Shown in pieces: positions 7,578-14,294 of a stretch of 20,136 nucleotides of DNA. Each line of letters begins with the position of its first letter. The first letter of the stretch is position 1. The DNA is from a virus, in IMG/VR virus record IMGVR_UViG_3300045131_000564, positions 1 to 20,136 of that record; one strand, given 5' to 3'. The notes beneath the pieces are model-generated. The model had not been told where the DNA came from, did not search any database, and saw only the letters and a list, made by a program, of their open reading frames with translations. The translations under genes were made by a program, and so were the position numbers.

Positions 7578-7925
7578 GTGTCCAAAGTATATTGCGTGAC
7601 TGAACCGATTACCTACCGAGACGGTAACCCGGTTCCATTGTTTGATATTACGCCAGCGGCTGAATATGGCGAGATTGAAGTATTGACGCGTCATAATCAG
7701 TCAATGATGTTTAGTGTTCCGATGATTAGAAGTTTACGTGAAAAGTTGAAGGATTTCAATGACAATGATTTCATTCTTCCTGTCGGTGATCCAATAACTA
7801 TCGGTGCGGTATGTGCCGTCGTTGCAGATATAAATGGTGGGTTTTACAAGGTACTCAAGTGGGACAAGAGAACTAGGAAGTATCTTCCCATTGAGATTCA
7901 AGTGTGGGGTAGTCAACTTTCATAG
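7578..7925 (+). CDS. Conserved phage protein of unknown function (115 aa)
   Basis: This 115-residue protein starts at GTG 7578, the only plausible start, since the next Met codons are near residue 43. A weak AGG lies at 7568-7570. The C-terminal half has the pattern DFILPVGDPITIGAVCAVVADINGG, then a KVLKWDKR..KYLPIEIQ ending. I recall similar 'GDP..IG...A.AAD.N.G....L.WDR...Y.PI' proteins in replication regions of other podoviruses, always without assigned function. The composition suggests a compact alpha/beta fold. The 67-base gap upstream is the largest inside this part of the operon. Its stop overlaps the AGGTGA site of the next gene, so the two are probably coupled. Confidence 0.75.
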   Translation: MSKVYCVTEPITYRDGNPVPLFDITPAAEYGEIEVLTRHNQSMMFSVPMIRSLREKLKDFNDNDFILPVGDPITIGAVCAVVADINGGFYKVLKWDKRTRKYLPIEIQVWGSQLS

Positions 7926-7934
7926 GTGATATAA

Positions 7935-8444
7935 ATGGAAAAAGAATTTACGTTAAAAGACTTGATCTTTGCTGCGAAATTACAGCAGGACATTGAGAAT
8001 CAGGTTATATACGCAGAAAACAGGTTAAAAGAACTAAAAGAACAATTGAACGCCCAACGGTACGAAATTGTTCCAGGTATGATGCAAGAACTGGGTATCA
8101 ACTCTTTTGAACTCGATAACGGTTATAAGGTCAGTATCAAGGATGAATATTACGCTAAGATACCCGACGAGAAACAGTTTGAATGTTTCGAGTGGTTACG
8201 TAAGAACGAACTTGACGGTATAATCAAGACTGCGGTAAACCTTAACTTCGGAAAGGGTGAAGACGATTTAGCTAAAGAGGTTCTAGAGCTATTGAGTGAC
8301 ATGGGTTTTGTACCTAATGTCAAAGAAACTGTTCACCCGATGACTTTGAAGACATTTGTTAAAGAACGTATGTCGGCGGGGCTTGAACTTCCTGTTGACT
8401 TTTTCGGAGCCTCTGTCGTTAAAACGACGGTGATTTCGAAGTAA
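7935..8444 (+). CDS. Conserved phage protein of unknown function, N-terminal coiled coil
   Basis: This 169-residue protein starts at ATG 7935 with AGGTGA (7924-7929) upstream. Residues about 10-42 form a probable coiled coil (QQDIENQVIYAENRLKELKEQL). A beta-rich middle (about 58-72) follows, then WLRKNELDGIIKTAVNLNFGKGEDD and a C-terminal signature VHPMTLKTFVKERMSAGLELP..FFG. That last signature is, as I recall, common in proteins of tailed phages beside single-strand-binding-like and primase genes, with no known activity. The position directly before the candidate ssDNA-binding gene supports a replication or recombination accessory role (inference). Confidence 0.75.
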   Translation: MEKEFTLKDLIFAAKLQQDIENQVIYAENRLKELKEQLNAQRYEIVPGMMQELGINSFELDNGYKVSIKDEYYAKIPDEKQFECFEWLRKNELDGIIKTAVNLNFGKGEDDLAKEVLELLSDMGFVPNVKETVHPMTLKTFVKERMSAGLELPVDFFGASVVKTTVISK

Positions 8445-8450
8445 AGAGCA

Positions 8451-8586
8451 TGACCATACACGATCGGTCAGTCCAGACGTTGCGACGGGCCTGGATTTAA
8501 ATGATTCGTGTGACAGACCGGAGAGACGGCCATTCTTCAAACTGTGGCAAGTTTGAAGTCTCTCCTAATTGCCAATTGAAAAGGAG
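8451..8586 (+). promoter_or_regulatory. Structured leader with alternative helices that can hide or free the ribosome binding site
   Basis: Pairings seen directly are: ACACGA (8458-8463) with TCGTGT (8506-8511); CGGTC (8465-8469) with GACCG (8516-8520), which crosses the first helix as in a pseudoknot; TCCAG (8472-8476) with CTGGA (8491-8495), capped by CGT/ACG; and GGAGAGA (8520-8526) with TCTCTCC (8559-8565), enclosing a perfect 9-bp hairpin CTTCAAACT/AGTTTGAAG (8535-8543/8550-8558). CTCCT (8562-8566) can instead pair with the Shine-Dalgarno AGGAG (8582-8586). The two uses of CTCC exclude each other, so the layout could work as a translational switch. The folding was done by eye only. Confidence 0.5.
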
Positions 8587-8592
8587 CCGATC

Positions 8593-9378
8593 ATGGCGAA
8601 AACCGAAGTTGCTGTAAAAGAAAATACCGCTGTTGCAATTGCTGATGATGTCTATTCACAAGATGCAGGAAGTGGTTTTGAGGAAACGTCGCAAGAAAGT
8701 TATGCGATTCCGTTCCTGAGTATCCTTCAGTCCGGTAGCCCGCAAGTCAAGAAGTCTGATGGGGCATATATCAAGGGTGCTGAAGAAGGTATGCTCTTCA
8801 ACTCTGTCACTCAGGAGTGCTACGGTGAAGAAGGTGTTGAAGTCATCCCCTGTCATTACACGCAACGCTTTATTGAATGGGGTACACGTGAATCCGGCGG
8901 TGGTTTCTTTGGTGAGCACTTGCCGTCTGATCCAATTTGCAGCACTACGACTCGTGATGAAAAAGGTCGTAATCTGTTGCCGAATGGTCATGCGCTAAAT
9001 GACACGCGCAATCACTATGTCTTGATCCGTCGCAATGGGCAGTTGTCACCGGCCATCATGAGTCTGAGTTCTACCCAAATCAAAGCGTCCAAACAGTGGA
9101 TGTCGATGATGCAAGGTATCAAGCAAAAGAACCCAGCGACAGGTATGTTTGAAATTGCCCCGATGTTCAGCCATGCGTACAAAATCAACACTGTTGCTCA
9201 GTCTAATGACAAGGGTTCTTGGTTTGGTTACAAGTTCACTATGGTCGGTAAGGTGACTGATACGGCAGAGTACGAGGAAGCCAAGTCGTTCAACCATATT
9301 GTCAAGTCTGGTCTGGCAAAGGTCGAGCGCAAGATGGAAACTGAGGCTGCAAGTAACGAAGCCAAAGAAAAGTTCTAA
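8593..9378 (+). CDS. Conserved phage protein, candidate ssDNA-binding or recombination protein
   Basis: I chose ATG 8593 (261 aa) because AAGGAG at 8581-8586 sits 6 bases before it; an in-frame TTG at 8569 is a poorer start. Visible segments are YAIPFLSILQSGSPQVKK (37-54), an EGMLFNSVT..CYGEEGVEVIPC block (about 65-87), RFIEWGTRESGGGFFGEH (92-109), and a polar charged C-terminal tail ending in Phe. The family, as I remember it, is common in phages next to primase and helicase genes and is mostly called hypothetical or, in some, single-strand DNA-binding. A charged tail ending in Phe also occurs in known SSBs such as T7 gp2.5. The gene is flanked by structured non-coding RNA on both sides. The gene is certain, the function is an inference. 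Confidence 0.7.
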   Translation: MAKTEVAVKENTAVAIADDVYSQDAGSGFEETSQESYAIPFLSILQSGSPQVKKSDGAYIKGAEEGMLFNSVTQECYGEEGVEVIPCHYTQRFIEWGTRESGGGFFGEHLPSDPICSTTTRDEKGRNLLPNGHALNDTRNHYVLIRRNGQLSPAIMSLSSTQIKASKQWMSMMQGIKQKNPATGMFEIAPMFSHAYKINTVAQSNDKGSWFGYKFTMVGKVTDTAEYEEAKSFNHIVKSGLAKVERKMETEAASNEAKEKF

Positions 9379-9388
9379 TAAGGTGCAA

Positions 9389-9482
9389 GGGTTAGAGGTT
9401 CACTAATCTCCAAGCGGGTGAAAAGCCCGTACGAATATTGCAGCATTACCGGGCAGGGTGTAAAGTAACAGCCCAAACCCGG
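9389..9482 (+). ncRNA. Three-hairpin structured intergenic RNA, unassigned
   Basis: The 137-base gap between the ssDNA-binding candidate and the primase holds three hairpins. H1 is GGTTAG (9390-9395) with CTAATC (9403-9408). H2 is CGGG (9415-9418) with CCCG (9426-9429). H3 is CCGGG (9449-9453) with CCCGG (9478-9482), and inside it GGGTGT (9456-9461) with ACAGCCC (9468-9474) carrying one bulged G. The H1 loop TTCA (9399-9402) is complementary to TGAA in the H2 loop (9419-9422), which would allow a kissing contact. It could be a 3' element of the upstream gene, a leader of the primase or a processing site. I find no match to a known riboswitch or ribozyme core. Confidence 0.4.
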
Positions 9483-9515
9483 CATAGGGTCACATAGAAA
9501 ACAAAGGCACGAGTG

Positions 9516-11021
9516 ATGAGTCTTGCAGAACGCTTTTTCAATCTTTATGGTGGTCTAGACAGGGCAAGAGGTAAAAACAAAACAACCTCAAAAGTTGGTA
9601 AGAACGGTAAACGGGATTCAAGTAATCAAACCTTACGCGAACCTTACGATGTGAGATGTTGGGACAAACATCTAAACGGTGAAGAAGGTCTTGGCGTTAT
9701 CCCTATTACTGACAATGCGACCTGTAATTGGGGCGCAATTGACGTAGACATCTACCCACTCGATCTGATTGAACTTGAAGCTAAGGTCAATGGTCTAGAA
9801 CTTCCGTTTGTTGTGTTGCGTACCAAGTCAGGCGGAGCACACCTTACAGCGTATTTCAAAGAGTTTCAATCGTGCGCTGAAGTGCGGGCAAAGATGGCTG
9901 AAGCCAGTTTTGCTCTAGGTCTTGGAGAACGTGAGTTTTATCCCAAGCAAGTCAAGTTAGCGAACTCAAGTGATATTGGAAATTGGCTCAATATGCCATA
10001 TTTCCAGGGCGCATTGACAGAACGCTATGCAATTATTAACGGAAAACCAGCGACACCTGAGCAGTTCCTTGATTACGCTGAATCAAAGAGACTTGATGAT
10101 GTTATCAGTTTTGAAGTACCAGAAACAATGTCTGAATTTTCAGACGGCCCGCCTTGCTTGCAAGCGATCACAAGTTCCAAAGCTGGCGAAGGTGAGCGAA
10201 ACACAGTCTTGTTCAATATCGGAGTTTATTGCCGAGCCAAATATGAATCAAGCTGGGAAGATAAACTCAGCGAGTTCAATCATCAGTTCGTAGCCCCGCC
10301 ACTCAACCATCGTGAAGTCACGGCGATTGTAAAGTCACTTGAGAAAAAGAATTATGCGTACACTTGCAACAACGTTCCTTTATGCAATAACTGTAATCGA
10401 GAGACGTGTAAAGGTAGAGATTTTGGAATTCATGCTTTTCAGCACATTGATGTTGGTATCGCACTAGACAGCATAACCAAGATGAATTCTGAGCCACCGA
10501 TGTGGATTTTGTCCATTGAGGGTGTGCGTACAGAAGTAGAAACAGAAGATATATTGTCGCAAGAACGTTTCAAGATTGTTTGCGTCAACACCATAAACAA
10601 GATCCCAGGTAAGATGAAGAACGAAGAATGGGACAAGTTTATGCGAAACAAGTTATCATCGATAGAGATTATAGAAGTACCAAGAGAAACGAGAATGAGC
10701 GATCGTATTACAGATCACTTGACACGTTACTTTGCAACAACCCCACCAGCAAGATCGCCAACAGATATCAACATCGGGCGTTGGGTTGATGAACCAGACG
10801 GTTATTATACCCGAGGTTCTGACTTTATGGACTATTTGAAACGGCAGAACATTGAATTTGATGCTCGTAAAGTTTGGGTACTGATGATGGACTTAGGTGT
10901 TAAACCGATATATTATAGGAAAAATGAATGTTGGATTGTACCGAAAGAAGTGTATGACCCAAATGGTAAAGAGAAGAAGTTACCCCTACCTCCAAAGGAT
11001 ATAAAGCATGAGGATTTCTGA
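9516..11021 (+). CDS. Archaeo-eukaryotic primase (AEP, TOTE-like) with C-terminal cysteine cluster
   Basis: This is a 501-residue protein from ATG 9516; an in-frame GTG lies immediately before at 9513, and the ribosome binding site (AAAGGC) is weak. The AEP core is visible as motif I GAIDVD (73-78, metal-binding D76 and D78), motif II SGGAH (105-109, H109), and NWLNMPYF (156-163), as in TOTE-type primases. A conserved C-x5-C-x2-C-x4-C cluster (C284, C290, C293, C298; CNNVPLCNNC..) followed by GRDFGI probably binds zinc or an iron-sulphur centre. The remainder (about 305-500) is helical and may be a DNA-binding or helicase-contact region. It would make primers for the family B polymerase encoded downstream. 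The helicase start lies inside its 3' end (14-base overlap). Confidence 0.85.
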   Translation: MSLAERFFNLYGGLDRARGKNKTTSKVGKNGKRDSSNQTLREPYDVRCWDKHLNGEEGLGVIPITDNATCNWGAIDVDIYPLDLIELEAKVNGLELPFVVLRTKSGGAHLTAYFKEFQSCAEVRAKMAEASFALGLGEREFYPKQVKLANSSDIGNWLNMPYFQGALTERYAIINGKPATPEQFLDYAESKRLDDVISFEVPETMSEFSDGPPCLQAITSSKAGEGERNTVLFNIGVYCRAKYESSWEDKLSEFNHQFVAPPLNHREVTAIVKSLEKKNYAYTCNNVPLCNNCNRETCKGRDFGIHAFQHIDVGIALDSITKMNSEPPMWILSIEGVRTEVETEDILSQERFKIVCVNTINKIPGKMKNEEWDKFMRNKLSSIEIIEVPRETRMSDRITDHLTRYFATTPPARSPTDINIGRWVDEPDGYYTRGSDFMDYLKRQNIEFDARKVWVLMMDLGVKPIYYRKNECWIVPKEVYDPNGKEKKLPLPPKDIKHEDF

Positions 11022-12540
11022 TAATCAGTCGTTAATACTTGGTCCGCCAGGATGCGGCAAAACGACGAAAGTGTTAAGCGAGATTGACGCGTTGTTGCAA
11101 TCCGGGGAATCACCTGATAGGATTGCATTTGTCAGTTTTACAAAGAAGGCGATTGCAGAGGCAACGGGACGGGCGGGTGAAAAGTTCAATCTGAAGCCGC
11201 GTCAGTTACCAATGTTCAAAACAGTTCATGCAATGTGTTTCGCTGGACTCGGTATAGGTAAGAGTGACGTTGTTGGTAAGGAGCATTATAGGGAACTTGG
11301 AGAATGGTTGGGTTATCGATTTGAAGGGACTTGGGATGAATCTGAAGGTGTACCTGTTGGAAGTGAAAAAGGTGATACATTATTATTCTTGGATAATCTT
11401 GCGCGTGTCACACAACGCCCTCTTAAAGAAGTGTGGGAAGAGAATTATCACGAATGCGAGTGGGAAGAACTAGAGCGCTTCCAAGAAGGTTATCAAGACT
11501 TCAAATCCAGCAAGTATGTCATGGACTTCACCGACATGTTGTCGGCCTATATTGCAATGTGCGACCCCTCGCCGGCAAGACAGGTTATTGTTGATGAAGC
11601 ACAGGACTTGTCTTCACTCCAATGGTCTGTTTTGAAGCACGCTTACGGTAATGTTCGACAAACAATAATTGCGGGTGACGATGATCAGAGTATCTATAAG
11701 TGGAGTGGAGCCGATGTCAATGCGTTTCTGGCGCTAGAAGGTGACAAAACAATTCTTAGCAAGTCATACCGCTTGCCGCGTTCTGTTCATGAAATTGCCA
11801 ATGGTATTGTTCAAAAGATTGAGAATCGTTTTGACAAACCGTTTGACCCGCGTGATTCAGAAGGTGAAGTCAATTTCATGACTTCGCTAGAAGAAGTTGT
11901 GGTAGTAGAGGAAAGTACGCTATTCCTTGTTCGCAACACCTACCTTGCAAGGAAGGTACAAGATTACATGCACCGGATGGGAATCCCTTATACAAACAAA
12001 TACGGCTTCTCATCAGTACGTTCGGCACATATTAAGGCGATTGAAGGTGTGGAGAAGTTGCGTAAAGCTGAAATGGCAACAGGTGCAGAAGTCAAGGCAA
12101 TGTATGACAATATGCGAATTGGTGAATATCTAGCTCGCGGTTTTAAGGTCAAGGTTGCTAACCTTAAAGATACAGACCTGTTTAGCTTTGCAGAACTGCG
12201 AAATAATTTTGGCCTGTTAGACATTGCACCGTGGTACGCTTGTTTACATGGTATTGGGGACGACCTTATAGCCTATTACCAACGCTTGGGAGCAAATGGG
12301 CACGGGCTAAGCGCCACACCAAAGTGCTCTATTAGCACGATACACGCAGCGAAAGGTGGTGAAGCGGACCACGTTGTGTTATTGAGCGACATGGCTTATA
12401 GGTCACATCAGGAGTATATAAAGCAACCAGACAATGAACGTCGCGTTGCTTATGTTGGGGTAACAAGGGCAAAGGAAAAATTGACCATCGTTCTTCCTTC
12501 TTCAAAACTATATTACGACTATTATGGTGATTCGCAATGA
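11008..12540 (+). CDS. Superfamily 1 UvrD/Rep-type DNA helicase (compact)
   Basis: This 510-residue protein has Walker A GPPGCGKT (12-19), motif Ia FVSFTKKA (41-48), Walker B VDEAQD (195-200), motif III GDDDQSIYKWSGA (223-235), motif IV SYRLPRSVHE, and the C-terminal pair ISTIHAAKGGEADHV and YVGVTRAKE (motifs V and VI). It is shorter than E. coli UvrD (about 720 residues), because the 1B and 2B insertions are reduced. These enzymes unwind DNA 3' to 5'. AAAGGA (10994-10999) lies 8 bases before the ATG, and the gene starts inside the primase gene, so the two proteins are translationally coupled and may act together at the fork. Confidence 0.95.
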   Translation: MRISDNQSLILGPPGCGKTTKVLSEIDALLQSGESPDRIAFVSFTKKAIAEATGRAGEKFNLKPRQLPMFKTVHAMCFAGLGIGKSDVVGKEHYRELGEWLGYRFEGTWDESEGVPVGSEKGDTLLFLDNLARVTQRPLKEVWEENYHECEWEELERFQEGYQDFKSSKYVMDFTDMLSAYIAMCDPSPARQVIVDEAQDLSSLQWSVLKHAYGNVRQTIIAGDDDQSIYKWSGADVNAFLALEGDKTILSKSYRLPRSVHEIANGIVQKIENRFDKPFDPRDSEGEVNFMTSLEEVVVVEESTLFLVRNTYLARKVQDYMHRMGIPYTNKYGFSSVRSAHIKAIEGVEKLRKAEMATGAEVKAMYDNMRIGEYLARGFKVKVANLKDTDLFSFAELRNNFGLLDIAPWYACLHGIGDDLIAYYQRLGANGHGLSATPKCSISTIHAAKGGEADHVVLLSDMAYRSHQEYIKQPDNERRVAYVGVTRAKEKLTIVLPSSKLYYDYYGDSQ

Positions 12541-13073
12541 ACAATATAATGCTTGACCTTGAAACATTGGGTACTGGAAATAATGCTGTCATTATTTCAA
12601 TAGGTGCGGTTTTGTTTGACAAAGACGGTGTAGCGAATGAAACGTTCTATTTGCGAGTCAACCCTCAGTCCTGTGTTGACGTCGGTATGGAAATGTCAAC
12701 TTCAACCGTCATGTGGTGGATGAAACAAAGCGACGAAGCCCGTGCAGAGTTTGACAAACCTTCTTATACGATTGGTGCGGTTTTGCAAGACTTTTCAGCA
12801 TGGATTGACGCCAATAGTGATAACTTCAAAGACCGCAAAATCTGGGGCAACGGTGCTACGTTTGATAACGTAATACTTGACAACGCTTACAGAAAGTGTA
12901 AACTTGAAAAACCGTGGCCGTATTGGGGCGACACATGTTATCGCACGTTGAAGAATCTATTTCCTGAAGTAAAGATGGAACGAACTGGTACGTTTCACAA
13001 CGCACTTGACGATGCGCGTAGTCAAGCCGAACATTGTATCCGTTTGCTGAAAGCGGCAGGAGTATGGAAATGA
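12537..13073 (+). CDS. DEDDh 3'-5' exonuclease (RNase T / DexA-like, PF16473-type)
   Basis: This 178-residue protein begins MLDLET, giving catalytic D7 and E9 (ExoI). The ExoII region is NGATFDN, with D110. ExoIII is H154-x4-D159 in HNALDDA. The first half contains SIGAVLFD and MSTSTVMWWMKQSDEAR, typical of the single-domain phage exonucleases related to T4 DexA and the Rv2179c-like family. The ATG overlaps the helicase stop as ATGA. It would trim 3' ends of DNA or RNA and could serve in proofreading, recombination or degradation of host nucleic acid. The catalytic set is complete, so activity is likely; the substrate is not predictable. Confidence 0.9.
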   Translation: MNNIMLDLETLGTGNNAVIISIGAVLFDKDGVANETFYLRVNPQSCVDVGMEMSTSTVMWWMKQSDEARAEFDKPSYTIGAVLQDFSAWIDANSDNFKDRKIWGNGATFDNVILDNAYRKCKLEKPWPYWGDTCYRTLKNLFPEVKMERTGTFHNALDDARSQAEHCIRLLKAAGVWK

Positions 13074-13963
13074 CTGAAATGGAAGAGTTGTTCGTTTATT
13101 GGGTAAAAGAACGTGAAGCAATTCGTGTCAAGAAAGAAGCGGGTGCGCCAAAACCGTGGACTAACGATCCTATTTTACAGACTTACAAGTTCTGTAACGT
13201 GAAACGTGAAGATGATACGGTCAGCAAGTGGATCACTGAAAACTGGATTAAGCCAAACGACCCGCATCCGAATATGTGGTTTGCGATGATCGTTGCACGT
13301 TTGTTCAATTGGCCTCCGACGTTAGATTTAATCGGTTTTCCGAAATATCGATTAGGTGAGAAAGAAACATTCTGGCCTGAATTAAAAGAACTTTGGAGAG
13401 ATCAGTTAAAAGTTTATCGCGATAGACTAGGTGCTAAGATCTTCACAGGCGCATATCTTGTTTCAACCAATGGTGTAAGTATGGACAAGATTGATTATAT
13501 TCTTGACCGCGTGTTGACACCTATTTGGGAACGTGGGCGTGCTCCTATGACCGTAGCTCTTTCGTTCGATGCAAAGAACAATGATAGTCAAGAATCACTC
13601 GAAAGTTACTGGAATCACTTGCGCCAATTCGACGGCCTCGGTAGTTTTATGGCAGGACAAGTGGTTGCCGATCTGAAGTTCACATCTGAACTCAAAGATG
13701 CACCAGACTGGTGGACTTGGGCACCTCTCGGTCCCGGTTCAATTCGTGGCTTGAATCGCATTCACGGGAGACCCCTTGAGAAAGGTTTACGCCAAGATCA
13801 AGGGTTGAAGGAAATGCTAGTGTTGCAAGATCTATTGATTAAAGAACTTGATTGGAAACTACCTGTTCACAATGTTCAAAATTGCTGTTGCGAATTCGAT
13901 AAGATGATACGTGTCAAGAATGGAGAAGGTCGCCCTCGTTCACTTTACCCAGGAGTTAAATGA
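13070..13963 (+). CDS. 5-hmdU DNA kinase helical-domain / amino acid:DNA transferase family protein (thymine hypermodification)
   Basis: I chose ATG 13070 (297 aa): AGGAG at 13058-13062 is 7 bases upstream and the start overlaps the exonuclease stop as ATGA. Upstream TTG and ATG codons in the same frame are worse placed. Signature segments are the FCNVKREDD motif (41-49), LFNWPP (78-83), FTGAYLVSTNG (125-135), GSFMAGQVVADL (191-202), GPGSIRGLNR (221-230), and CEFDKMIRVKNGEGRPRS (274-291). These match the family once called alpha-glutamyl/putrescinyl thymine pyrophosphorylase, now split into a helical domain of 5-hmdU DNA kinase and amino acid:DNA transferases. They attach groups to hydroxymethyl-dU in phage DNA. 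There is no P-loop kinase domain, so the transferase branch is the better guess. A thymidylate synthase homologue lies close downstream. Confidence 0.85.
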   Translation: MTEMEELFVYWVKEREAIRVKKEAGAPKPWTNDPILQTYKFCNVKREDDTVSKWITENWIKPNDPHPNMWFAMIVARLFNWPPTLDLIGFPKYRLGEKETFWPELKELWRDQLKVYRDRLGAKIFTGAYLVSTNGVSMDKIDYILDRVLTPIWERGRAPMTVALSFDAKNNDSQESLESYWNHLRQFDGLGSFMAGQVVADLKFTSELKDAPDWWTWAPLGPGSIRGLNRIHGRPLEKGLRQDQGLKEMLVLQDLLIKELDWKLPVHNVQNCCCEFDKMIRVKNGEGRPRSLYPGVK

Positions 13964-14292
13964 TGCAGATCAAAGTTTGCGGTTTACCGTTCGATGTTTC
14001 CTTTGTTGAAGGTGGGCACGCTGTTAGCCATACCAGCGTACGTGGGCATCTTTACGGCGAAGTCTCGTACGATAAAGAATCGATTCGCATTGACAACACC
14101 AAGTCGTTGGAGATGATGAACCAAACGTTCTGGCATGAAGTCGTGCACGTTATCGTTGAACGACTTCAGATTCGTGAGTTGATGGACCATGAGAATATTC
14201 ATTATGAAACACCGATTGATCAAATTGCCCTAGGTATCTTCAATGTTTTGAACTCGTTAGATCTTGATGTGATTAAAGATAAGGAAGTGTGA
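13963..14292 (+). CDS. Mini HExxH metallopeptidase-like protein (ImmA/IrrE or minigluzincin type)
   Basis: This 109-residue protein starts at ATG 13963, with AGGAG (13951-13955) 7 bases upstream. An alternative ATG one codon earlier overlaps the previous stop. The core is WHEVVH (57-62), giving zinc ligands H58 and H62 and the catalytic E59. The following E77 or E82 in ENIHYETPIDQIALGI may be the third ligand. The N-terminal beta strands GLPFDVSF, GEVSYDKESIRID match the ImmA/IrrE-like minimal metallopeptidase layout. Such small phage proteins are often of unknown role. It sits between a DNA-hypermodification family gene and a thymidylate synthase homologue, which is notable. The catalytic residues are present, so activity is possible but unproven. 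Confidence 0.75.
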   Translation: MQIKVCGLPFDVSFVEGGHAVSHTSVRGHLYGEVSYDKESIRIDNTKSLEMMNQTFWHEVVHVIVERLQIRELMDHENIHYETPIDQIALGIFNVLNSLDLDVIKDKEV

Positions 14293-14294
14293 AA

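Noticed and set aside
8569-8592. TTG 8569 as the start of the ssDNA-binding candidate
   Set aside because: The AAGGAG site sits between it and ATG 8593 at ideal spacing for the ATG, while no site precedes the TTG.
9411-9482. Twister or hammerhead ribozyme core in the intergenic RNA
   Set aside because: I could not place the conserved core nucleotides of either ribozyme; only ordinary hairpins are visible.
13034-13069. TTG 13034 as the start of the transferase-family gene
   Set aside because: AGGAG spacing and the ATGA overlap favour ATG 13070, and the extra N-terminal residues do not resemble the family.
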